A stretch of 64,000 nt of DNA from Ectobacillus sp048976805 (GTDB taxonomy: Bacteria; Bacillota; Bacilli; Bacillales; Bacillaceae_G). The translations under genes and the position numbers were made by a program. The DNA lies in NCBI GenBank assembly GCA_048976805.1, contig JBHGUR010000062.1:22456-86455 (forward strand). Direction: 5' to 3'. Below the pieces are notes generated by a model. The model was not told where the DNA came from. It was given only the letters and a program-made list of their open reading frames with translations, and searched no databases. This document shows, piece after piece, positions 52,751 to 59,964 of this stretch; the stretch's first letter is position 1, and each line of letters opens with the position of its first letter.

Positions 52751-52778
52751 ACACTTTAGGACTTCTGTACATAATGTA
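52751..52778 (+). promoter_or_regulatory. Sigma-K-type sporulation promoter
   Basis: ACAC (52751-52754) and CATAATGTA (52770-52778) with a 15-nt spacer fit the mother-cell sigma-K pattern. The same arrangement precedes the YjcZ-like gene. The next start codon is 49 nt downstream. Confidence 0.5.
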
Positions 52779-52826
52779 TGATGTAGACATTTCACGATAT
52801 ATTCAAGATATAAAGGAGAGGGTATT

Positions 52827-53210
52827 TTGAGACACCGTAAAACTAGAAACATTGTAGGCGGCGCGCAAAATAACAACAATCCAACACCGCCAACACCGCC
52901 AACGCCGCCAGCGTCTGTAGCAGCGGAATCTGTTGTAGAAAATGGAAATGAGAGAAATATTGCGCAAATTACAGGAAGCGGTAACGCGCACGTAAATTTA
53001 AATGTCGATTCCCAGTTAGGCCCTACTGAAGAAACAGACACCATTACAAATAATGCCGACTTGGTTAATGCGCAATTATTAAGGGCCTTTCTTCCGCTCG
53101 TTACAAATTTACTAAACGGCATATCCCCCGATGCTCTTGCTGCCGCCAACAGAGGCAACACTCCAGTAAATTTAGATCAGTTGCAGCTGCAAGATGACGA
53201 TCAACTATAA
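52827..53210 (+). CDS. Pro-rich, Asn/Val-repeat protein, candidate spore surface protein
   Basis: A 127-residue protein starting at TTG after AAAGGAGAGG. Order: a basic head, an Asn run, a PTPPTPPTPP stretch (19-28), an 'RNIAQITGSGNAHVNLNV' block (43-60) and an acidic Leu/Asn-rich tail. The NIA...SGNA.VN.NV block recurs in the next gene. There is no signal peptide or membrane helix. The mother-cell-type promoter suggests a coat or exosporium component. I do not recognise a named family. Confidence 0.65.
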   Translation: MRHRKTRNIVGGAQNNNNPTPPTPPTPPASVAAESVVENGNERNIAQITGSGNAHVNLNVDSQLGPTEETDTITNNADLVNAQLLRAFLPLVTNLLNGISPDALAAANRGNTPVNLDQLQLQDDDQL

Positions 53211-53218
53211 TAAAGTGC

Positions 53219-53247
53219 AGGCTACTGAATACCGGTAGCCTCTTTTC
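53219..53247 (+). terminator. Hairpin between the paralogous pair
   Basis: AGGCTACTG/CGGTAGCCT (one wobble) then CTTTT. A weak terminator or attenuator: the second gene would be expressed by read-through. Confidence 0.6.
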
Positions 53248-53265
53248 CTAAAAAGGAGAATTGCA

Positions 53266-53538
53266 ATGCGGAACATCGCAAAAGTAACAAATAGCGGGAA
53301 TGCGAACGTAAATGTAAATGTACAAGTTGACACAAGTGCACTGGCATATGCAATGGCTTGCTATTGGCATACGAGCCGGATGATTACCGATGAACAGTTT
53401 GTGCATATGGTTTCAAATTTGAATAGTCTCCTTGGAAAGACAGAATCTCCGCTTCCCCCTCTTTTGTCAAATACAACAAGCTCCCCAAGCTTTATTCATA
53501 CAAAGAACGATATAAGTACATTAAAAAAATTTTTTTGA
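53266..53538 (+). CDS. Paralogous NIA-SGNA-VNVNV protein, candidate spore surface protein
   Basis: A 90-residue protein with AAAAAGGAGA 7 nt before the ATG. It opens directly with RNIAKVTNSGNANVNVNVQV, the block shared with the upstream gene, then a helical region ('ALAYAMACYWHTSRMITDEQFVHMVSNLNSLLG') and a Ser/Pro-rich tail. It lacks the Pro-rich head. No promoter of its own is visible. The function is unknown; paralogy and position suggest that the two work together. Confidence 0.65.
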   Translation: MRNIAKVTNSGNANVNVNVQVDTSALAYAMACYWHTSRMITDEQFVHMVSNLNSLLGKTESPLPPLLSNTTSSPSFIHTKNDISTLKKFF

Positions 53539-53573
53539 AACCCCTCCTATATATTTAAAGCGGAGGGTTTTTA
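53538..53573 (+). terminator. Terminator of the paralogous pair
   Basis: AAACCCCTCC/GGAGGGTTTTT with a long AT loop. Confidence 0.7.
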
Positions 53574-53637
53574 TTAGATTAGCTATTTAAACAATAGTAT
53601 TGCTTTTTAATATAGCTGCCTCACACAGTGATTAGGT

Positions 53638-53834
53638 TATATAAATACAAGTTAGAAAAAGAACATAAAACCTTTCTTTTGAAAGGGGAGAGAGCATCCG
53701 CCTATGCATAGAAGCGCTCAAAACCTATTCCTGTCCCAGGCGACGGAAAACCAGAGAGAGGAAGCAAGTATAAGTTGCTGTTTGTTCTACTTAGCCACGA
53801 TACATATGTCCAAATCATAAATTAGATATATATA
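53638..53834. repeat. Family C repeat, copy 3
   Basis: TATATAAATACAAGTTA to TAGATATATATA; the same order as copies 1 and 2, with scattered substitutions. It fills the gap before the metalloprotease gene. Confidence 0.85.
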
Positions 53835-53926
53835 GAAACACGAAATTCTAAAGATTAGGACATAGGTACAAGCAATTTCCGCACCATTTACATACATTGA
53901 TATATCCCATTTTTGAGGTGCATTGC

Positions 53927-54547
53927 ATGACATATGTGAACATATCGATTTATACTGCCCCAGGCGCAAATATAGAAAACAATCGCATTAAGCGTGATTT
54001 GCTGCTTGCGCAGGAAATTTGGCGCCCCATCTTTTTTCGCGTGGATACCATAATTCAGCTTGGATCTTCTTACAAATTCTATAATCGTGAAATCAGCTAC
54101 TTAACTCCATTTAAAAACCAGCCCAAAGTGCGGCGGCTTCTTGAGCAAAGCATCGCACTTTCACCAGCATCCCATATTTATATTTGCTACGTCGGCGGGG
54201 ATTATTTTCAAGAGCCGCATGTGATTGGCTGCGCTTGCTCCCAACGAATGCATAATGTATGGAAGGGATTTATTCTTCTCACAAATATGGCAGCTCCACG
54301 TTCTAATATGTACACACTCGCGCATGAAATTGGACATATCTTGTTTACACGGAGGCAAAACGGGCTTCTTACAAACGCCGATCCCCACTGCCCGTACGGT
54401 TCAGCACACCATCCAAGCCCAAGCAACTTAATGCATTCTGTAGTTCCAACCCCAAAACAGGTGCGCCAGCTTGATCATTTATTAACCGACGTACAGCGTG
54501 AAACCGCTTTAAAAAATTCCCTCATATATAAAAATGGAAATCTATAA
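53927..54547 (+). CDS. HEIGH zinc metalloprotease, unknown family
   Basis: A 206-residue protein with zincin motif AHEIGH (H133, E134, H137). The usual third ligand (GxxH) is missing right after it; H-rich 'NADPHCPYGSAHH' about 18-26 residues on could supply it, and 'SNLMHS' looks like a Met-turn. There is no signal peptide, so it acts in the cytosol or mother cell. GAGGTG lies 6 nt before the ATG. It may process the neighbouring surface-type proteins, which is inference only. Confidence 0.75.
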   Translation: MTYVNISIYTAPGANIENNRIKRDLLLAQEIWRPIFFRVDTIIQLGSSYKFYNREISYLTPFKNQPKVRRLLEQSIALSPASHIYICYVGGDYFQEPHVIGCACSQRMHNVWKGFILLTNMAAPRSNMYTLAHEIGHILFTRRQNGLLTNADPHCPYGSAHHPSPSNLMHSVVPTPKQVRQLDHLLTDVQRETALKNSLIYKNGNL

Positions 54548-54583
54548 AAATGAGGACAAAGGTGCGTTGTACTTTATTTCTAA

Positions 54584-54794
54584 GGCTGTGTTAAATATTA
54601 GTGTTGATATATAAACCCTTCTTTTAGAGGGGGAGAGTGCTCCAAGCCGTGTGCAGTAACGGTCAAGGTCTAGGTTTGACTCGTCCACAGGAAAACCAGA
54701 GGGAGAACATGAGTGCAGGCTGCCATTGGCTCTGTGTAGCCGTGATGTACAGACGTACGTTATATAAAAATCAACATTGGCCTTTAACAGAGCC
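54584..54794 (-). mobile_element. Family B repeat, copy 2
   Basis: GGCTGTGTTAAATATTAGTG to CCTTTAACAGAGCC, inverted relative to copy 1. Internal landmarks GGGGGAGAGTGCTCC, AGTAACGGTCAAG, GGAAAACCAGAGGGAG and TAGCCGTGATGTACAG. It lies between the metalloprotease stop and the next terminator. Confidence 0.88.
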
Positions 54795-54803
54795 ATCTTT
54801 TAA

Positions 54804-54832
54804 AAAAGCGCCGCATAAAAAGCGGCGCTTTT
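54804..54832. terminator. Bidirectional terminator
   Basis: AAAAGCGCCGC/GCGGCGCTTTT, 11-bp stem; serves the metalloprotease gene and yvrJ. Confidence 0.88.
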
Positions 54833-54834
54833 GC

Positions 54835-54987
54835 CTATTTTTCTTCGGATAAAGTGCGAAAATGCTGCGGCAATTTTTCAATGGCCACCACGACGGCGTC
54901 TAGCTTGCTCTCTATTCGCTGCAGCAAATACAGTGTAACGACAATCGGAAATCCGACGTTCCCAATTAGAGATACCCATTCTTCCAT
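54835..54987 (-). CDS. YvrJ family small protein
   Basis: A 50-residue protein: one N-terminal hydrophobic helix ('SLIGNVGFPIVVTLYLLQRIE') followed by a charged helix. This is the YvrJ family pattern, function unknown, widespread in Bacilli and sometimes taken for a holin. AAGGGAGGGAG lies 4-5 nt before the ATG. Confidence 0.85.
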   Translation of the reverse strand: MEEWVSLIGNVGFPIVVTLYLLQRIESKLDAVVVAIEKLPQHFRTLSEEK

Positions 54988-55056
54988 GTCGCTCCCTCCC
55001 TTCTGCCTTATATATAAAAGAAGGGGACAGGAAATGGCTAGCGTTTTTGCTGCTTA

Positions 55057-56127
55057 TTAATGGGAGGCAACGTTGCTGTATGGAAATAATAGTTTCTTAA
55101 TTTCTTCTTGATAATTCCCGCGAAGAATCCCTTTTTCAGTAATAATGGCAGTAATCAATTCATTTGGTGTTACATCAAATGCAGGGTTATAAACATGTAT
55201 CCCCTTTGGCGCCGTTCGAACACCGTGCACATGTGTAACCTCTCTTTCATCGCGCTCCTCAATTACGATATCCCTTCCCGTTTTTAACGCTGAATCAAAC
55301 GTAGAAAGCGGCGCTGCTACGTAAAACGGAATATTAAAGTGCCTTGCGAGAATAGCCAGGCCCAATGTACCAATCTTATTAGCGGTGTCGCCGTTTGCAA
55401 CGATACGGTCCGCACCAACAATAATGGCAGAAATGCCTTTTGTTTGAATTGTATTGGCCGCCATATTATCCGTAATTAATGTTACATCAATTCCCGCTTG
55501 CTGCAGCTCCCACGTCGTCAAGCGCGCTCCTTGCAAAACAGGGCGGGTCTCGCTGGCAAATACTTGAATATTGATTCCTTTTTCTTTTGCTAGATAAAAT
55601 GGGGCCAGCGCCGTGCCATAACGCGCAGTCGCAATGCTGCCCGCGTTGCAAATCGTCATCACCTTATCTCCATCTTGAAACAACGTAAGCGCATATTCCC
55701 CGATTGTACGGCACACTTCTTCATCTTCTTGTTGAATACGCAAAGCTTCTGCCTCGATGCACCGCTTTGCTTCTTCCACTGTAAACGTATCATCAACACT
55801 TGCTGTAATCCTGTCTAATGCCCAAAATAGGTTAACCGCCGTTGGGCGCGAGCTTGCTAAATAGTCCCGGTCGCTTTGCAATCTTGCAAGCAATTCCTGA
55901 ATATTATCCGTTTCATATTGCTTTGCGGAAAGCGCCAGCCCAAAAGCGGCGGCAATGCCGATTGCCGGAGCGCCGCGCACTTCCAAGGCAACGATGCTAT
56001 CCCACACCTCCTCTTTCGTTCTCAACGTTTTATACTCCACCTCTTGCGGGAGCTTCGTTTGATTTAATAAAGTAATAGAATCTCCGTTCCATATAACGGA
56101 ACGGGGAATAGATGTAATCGCACTCAC
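55057..56127 (-). CDS. mtnA: Methylthioribose-1-phosphate isomerase
   Basis: A 356-residue eIF2B-like isomerase that turns methylthioribose-1-P into methylthioribulose-1-P. 'EVRGAPAIGIAAAFG', 'CNAGSIAT' (catalytic Cys) and 'VGADRIVANGDTANKIGT' (catalytic Asp) are present. It starts at GTG and overlaps the mtnK stop by 4 nt (GTGA). It is the second gene of the riboswitch-controlled mtnKA operon. Confidence 0.96.
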   Translation of the reverse strand: MSAITSIPRSVIWNGDSITLLNQTKLPQEVEYKTLRTKEEVWDSIVALEVRGAPAIGIAAAFGLALSAKQYETDNIQELLARLQSDRDYLASSRPTAVNLFWALDRITASVDDTFTVEEAKRCIEAEALRIQQEDEEVCRTIGEYALTLFQDGDKVMTICNAGSIATARYGTALAPFYLAKEKGINIQVFASETRPVLQGARLTTWELQQAGIDVTLITDNMAANTIQTKGISAIIVGADRIVANGDTANKIGTLGLAILARHFNIPFYVAAPLSTFDSALKTGRDIVIEERDEREVTHVHGVRTAPKGIHVYNPAFDVTPNELITAIITEKGILRGNYQEEIKKLLFPYSNVASH

Positions 56128-57308
56128 GCTTCCACTTCCCTTCTTTGTTCTGTTTGCGTAAAATACGCCCGGAATAAAGTAGCCTGTATTGCTTTTTCAT
56201 GATGAAGCAGTAACGCCCGGCCCAGTCGCAATGCGTGCTGTTTTGCTTCTAGCCTTGCAGCCGTATCTTGAATGCCATCAAGATCAGCCACATGTGCTAA
56301 ACCGATTGTACGGCGAATTATTTCGCATCCAGCAAACGCGACGGCATCCGCGAATATATTTTGCAATACAACAGGCAGCCATTGTTTTGTTTTTGTATAG
56401 CTTTCTGCACCTTCTGTTTCCCATAAGTTTGTAAAAACAGTCATAAACACGTTCCATGTATTTTCAACATGGTAAAATAAACTTTCCCTATGCTCTTCTT
56501 TCCTAGAGATTGCATTCAATAGAAGGTTAGCAAAGAACTGCCCTAAGTCAAACCCGATTGGGCCAAAGGTCGCAAATTCCGGATCAATAACCTTTGTTTC
56601 CCCATTGGCCGCAAATATGCTCCCTGTATGTAAATCTCCATGCAGCAAAGCTTCTTTATGCGTTAAAAATTTATATTTTGCCTGTGCAGCCCGCAGCTTT
56701 AGTTCTTCATCATTCCAAAAATCAACTAGTATATCTCTTAATTCCTCTTCAAAATCATTCGTATCTATATCGGCAAATGGATCTGTAAAGACTAAATTTT
56801 CTGTTATTTTACATAAATCCGGGTTTACAAATTGGGCATCCAACTTTCGTTTTTCCTGCGCTTCCAAACCGAAATCGGACGTATAAAACAAAACCTTTGC
56901 TATAAATGTACCGATATGCTCAGAAAGCAGCGGATAATTTTCACCCTCAATCAGCCCTTTACGCGTGATTGTTAAATGAGATAAATCCTCCATCACCGTA
57001 ATAGCAAGTTTTTCATCGTGATAATATACTTTCGGGACAAACTCTGGGACATACTTTGCAAATATTTGCAAAGCATTGCTTTCGATTGTCGCACGGCGCA
57101 AGGAAAGCGGCCAGCTTTCGCCCACAACCTTCGCATACGGCAATGCTTGTTTTATAATAATTCCTTTATCTCCCTCACGGAGATGAAAAACAAGATTCAA
57201 ATTTCCGTCTCCAATTTCTGTGCATGTAACAGCCGCTTCATCGGCAAAATAGCCAAGCTGCTTTGCCAAGTTTATGGCAGCTTGTTCAGTTAACGGTTTA
57301 TATGTCAT
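56124..57308 (-). CDS. mtnK: Methylthioribose kinase
   Basis: A 394-residue kinase of the APH/choline-kinase fold that phosphorylates methylthioribose in methionine salvage. 'LLHGDLHTGSIF' is the catalytic loop and 'VIDPEFATFGPIGFDLGQF' the metal loop (the DPE of MtnK). AGGGGGA precedes the ATG. It is the first gene after a SAM-I riboswitch. Confidence 0.96.
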   Translation of the reverse strand: MTYKPLTEQAAINLAKQLGYFADEAAVTCTEIGDGNLNLVFHLREGDKGIIIKQALPYAKVVGESWPLSLRRATIESNALQIFAKYVPEFVPKVYYHDEKLAITVMEDLSHLTITRKGLIEGENYPLLSEHIGTFIAKVLFYTSDFGLEAQEKRKLDAQFVNPDLCKITENLVFTDPFADIDTNDFEEELRDILVDFWNDEELKLRAAQAKYKFLTHKEALLHGDLHTGSIFAANGETKVIDPEFATFGPIGFDLGQFFANLLLNAISRKEEHRESLFYHVENTWNVFMTVFTNLWETEGAESYTKTKQWLPVVLQNIFADAVAFAGCEIIRRTIGLAHVADLDGIQDTAARLEAKQHALRLGRALLLHHEKAIQATLFRAYFTQTEQRREVEA

Positions 57309-57354
57309 TATAATTCCCCCTGTAAAGATATAGTGGCGGGGTCTCTCACAAAAG

Positions 57355-57543
57355 AAAAACCCCTTTCGATAAAGAAAGAGGTTTGAAGTCAGCTTCTCCC
57401 CTCTTATCTATCAGAAAGATTGCCTTTCTGCTGGAATTAGCACCGTGCCTTACTGGCGATGTTTCGCCCCATTTCACAATGGTATTACGGTCGGTTGCTG
57501 GGTTTCATCGGGCCAAGTCCCTCCACCTGCTCTTGATAAGAGA
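57355..57543 (-). ncRNA. SAM-I riboswitch (S-box) of mtnKA
   Basis: On the minus strand: P1 start CTCTTATCAAGAG, 'GGTGGAGGGACTTGGCCC', 'GATGAAACCCAGCAACC', 'GGTGCTAATTCCAGC', P1 end GATAAGAGGGGA, then the terminator AAACCTCTTTC/GAAAGGGGTTT. With SAM bound, transcription stops before mtnK. Confidence 0.95.
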
Positions 57544-57584
57544 TGTTATATAATTGTCAAATGCTTTTATAATTCTTGAGAATG

Positions 57585-57614
57585 ACTATAGCAAGAATAA
57601 AAAACAATTGTCAA
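57585..57614 (-). promoter_or_regulatory. Sigma-A promoter of mtnKA
   Basis: TTGACA (57609-57614), an 18-nt spacer and TATAGT (57585-57590), about 40 nt before the riboswitch. Confidence 0.8.
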
Positions 57615-57672
57615 TATTTTTATTATAAAAACAATGTAATTCAGTTTAACTGCTGCTATCAAAAATTCTTCT

Positions 57673-58452
57673 TTACTTGTACAAATCAGGGCGGCGGTCT
57701 GCAAAAACAGGAATGCCTTTTCGCACCTCTGCCATTTTTTCAAGGTTTAAGGTTGCTACTAGCTGGCCGGGTTCCTCCCCTGATTCCGCAACAATTTCTC
57801 CCCATGGATCAATAACGATAGAGTGCCCTGCAAATAGATTGTTAGGATCGCTTCCGGTACGGTTACACGCTACAATGTAACATTGATTTTCAATAGCGCG
57901 CGCTTGCAGCAATGTACGCCAATGAACAACTCGCGGCAACGGCCACTCGGCAACAATAAATAACACATCTGCACCCGCTGTCGTATGTGTCCGCACCCAC
58001 TCTGGAAAGCGGATGTCATAACAAATAAGGCCGGCGCACGCAACGTTGTCTACAACGAAGTGTCCTGGTTCGTTTCCAGCAATTAAATATTTATGTTCAT
58101 CCATAAGCTGAAATAAGTGAACTTTACTATACTCCCCGCTTTGAACGCCGCTTCTATCAAACATATACATTGTGTTTGTGATTCCTTGTGCAGTTTGCTT
58201 TGGAATCGAGCCGCCGACAATGTTTACCTTGTATTGTTTTGCCCAGTCGCTCAATATGCGTTTAGAAAAGCTGCCCTCTATATCGGCTAGTACGTTCAGC
58301 CTTGTCAAATCATAGCCTGTCGTCCAAAGCTCGGGCAAAACAATCACATCTGGCGCTTCTATCATCGCAGCTTCAATTGCCTTAGAAGCGTTAGCCACAT
58401 TTGCCTCGACATCGCCAAACGCTACATCCAACTGTAAACATGCAACCTTCAT
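57673..58452 (-). CDS. mtnU: Omega-amidase / nitrilase-family MtnU
   Basis: A 259-residue carbon-nitrogen hydrolase. The triad is visible: Glu in 'VLPELWTTGY', Lys in 'YSKVHLF' and Cys in 'AGLICYDIRFPEW'. In methionine salvage it probably hydrolyses alpha-ketoglutaramate made by the MtnE transamination with glutamine. It lies between mtnK and mtnE as in B. subtilis, and shares the short divergent region with mtnE. No S-box of its own is visible. Confidence 0.93.
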   Translation of the reverse strand: MKVACLQLDVAFGDVEANVANASKAIEAAMIEAPDVIVLPELWTTGYDLTRLNVLADIEGSFSKRILSDWAKQYKVNIVGGSIPKQTAQGITNTMYMFDRSGVQSGEYSKVHLFQLMDEHKYLIAGNEPGHFVVDNVACAGLICYDIRFPEWVRTHTTAGADVLFIVAEWPLPRVVHWRTLLQARAIENQCYIVACNRTGSDPNNLFAGHSIVIDPWGEIVAESGEEPGQLVATLNLEKMAEVRKGIPVFADRRPDLYK

Positions 58453-58551
58453 GTTACTTGCTCCCTTCGTAAATTTTTGCTTTACAAACTATCCATAACG
58501 ATATATGATTGGTCACTAGAATTGCAACAATTTTTTGAAGAGGTGGAAAGG

Positions 58552-59742
58552 ATGAAACATTTTAAACCTTCCCAAGTGTTAAACGAACTGCCAACACAGT
58601 TTTTCGCCTCGCTTGTGCAAAAGGTGAATACAGTCGTTGCCCAAGGCCACGATGTGATTAATTTAGGGCAAGGAAATCCAGATCAGCCGACGCCTGATCA
58701 CATCGTAAAAGCATTGCAAACAGCAGCGGAACAGCCGCTTCACCATAAATATCCCCCGTTTCGCGGCCAACCTGCCTTAAAAGAAGCGATCGCTATCTTT
58801 TACGAAAGAGAATACGGAGTAAAATTAAATCCCGAAACGGAAGTAGCAATTTTGTTTGGCGGAAAAGCCGGGCTCGTCGAGCTGCCGCTTTGCTTTACAG
58901 AACCCGGGGATACGATTTTGGTTCCCGACCCGGGCTATCCCGATTATTGGTCGGGCGTCTCCTTGGCGCGGGCAAAAATGGAAATGATGCCCCTTTTGGC
59001 AAGCAACCATTTTCTCCCGGACTACGATGAAATTGCCTCTGAAACAGCAAATCAGGCAAAGCTTATGTTTTTAAATTATCCGAACAATCCGACAGGCGCG
59101 GTAGCGACGAAAGAATTCTTCGATAAAACCGTACAGTTTGCAGGTAAGCATAATATTATCGTTTGCCACGATTTCGCTTATGGCGCAATTGGCTTTAATG
59201 GCAAAAAACCAATCAGCTTTTTGCAAGCTGACGGCGCTAAGGATATTGGGATTGAAATTTATACACTGTCGAAAACATATAATATGGCAGGATGGCGCAT
59301 TGCCTTTGCGGTCGGCAATGCCAGCGTGATTGAAGCAATCAATCTGCTGCAAGACCATATGTATGTCAGCGTGTTTGGCGCAGTGCAAGAAGCAGCCCGA
59401 CAAGCGCTATTGCAGCCGCAAACATGTGTCGCTGAACTTGTAGAACGCTATGAATCCAGACGCAATACGCTCATTGCCGCTTGCCGTGAAATCGGCTGGA
59501 ATGTAACGGCCCCGGAAGGCTCATTTTTTGCTTGGCTTTCCGTTCCCGAGGGCTATACGTCCCAAAGCTTTGCCGACCTTTTGCTTGAACAGGCGCATGT
59601 AGCTGTGGCCCCGGGCATCGGGTTTGGCAAGCACGGGGAAGGCTATGTTCGCGTCGGCCTTTTGCATAACGAACAACGGCTGCAAGAAGCAATAAAACGC
59701 ATTGAGAAATTACAAATTTTCAAAAAGCCATTGACAACATAA
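58552..59742 (+). CDS. mtnE: Methionine salvage aminotransferase
   Basis: A 396-residue fold-I aminotransferase (B. subtilis YkrV/MtnE) that converts 2-keto-4-methylthiobutyrate to methionine, usually with glutamine as donor. 'VINLGQGNPDQPTP', 'YTLSKTYNMAGWRIAF' (PLP Lys) and 'GYVRVGLL' (Arg) are visible. The ATG (MKHFKPSQVL) has GAGGTGGAAAGG upstream; the frame could extend 25 codons back with no site. Confidence 0.94.
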   Translation: MKHFKPSQVLNELPTQFFASLVQKVNTVVAQGHDVINLGQGNPDQPTPDHIVKALQTAAEQPLHHKYPPFRGQPALKEAIAIFYEREYGVKLNPETEVAILFGGKAGLVELPLCFTEPGDTILVPDPGYPDYWSGVSLARAKMEMMPLLASNHFLPDYDEIASETANQAKLMFLNYPNNPTGAVATKEFFDKTVQFAGKHNIIVCHDFAYGAIGFNGKKPISFLQADGAKDIGIEIYTLSKTYNMAGWRIAFAVGNASVIEAINLLQDHMYVSVFGAVQEAARQALLQPQTCVAELVERYESRRNTLIAACREIGWNVTAPEGSFFAWLSVPEGYTSQSFADLLLEQAHVAVAPGIGFGKHGEGYVRVGLLHNEQRLQEAIKRIEKLQIFKKPLTT

Positions 59743-59793
59743 TTATTTTTTGACAAAATCCAAGTATCGAAAATTTTACAAATTACGAATATT

Positions 59794-59947
59794 CTTCTTA
59801 TCAAGAGCAGGCGGAGGGACGAGCCCAATGAAGCCCGGCAACCGACTTACTGTATGTAAGCACGGTGCTAATTCTCGCAGCGTTACAGCTGGCAGATAAG
59901 GAGCAGGTTTCGTCTAAACCTCTCCTTGCCGAGAGGTTTTTTTATTT
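59794..59947 (+). ncRNA. SAM-I riboswitch (S-box) of mtnWXBD
   Basis: P1 CTTATC/GATAAG, 'GAGCAGGCGGAGGGACGAGCC' (first 20: GAGCAGGCGGAGGGACGAGC), 'AATGAAGCCCGGCAACC', 'CACGGTGCTAATTC' and the terminator AAACCTCTCCTTGCCGAGAGG-T8. It is the second S-box of the cluster. Confidence 0.95.
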
Positions 59948-59964
59948 TTCCAGGAGGTAAAAGT

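Noticed and set aside
53860..53910. Sporulation promoter before the metalloprotease
   Set aside because: CATACATTG misses the TA of CATAnnnTA and there is no AC element at the right distance.
17706..54794. CRISPR array from the repeated units
   Set aside because: Copies are far apart, in both orientations, with terminal inverted repeats and target duplications; there are no spacers and no cas genes.
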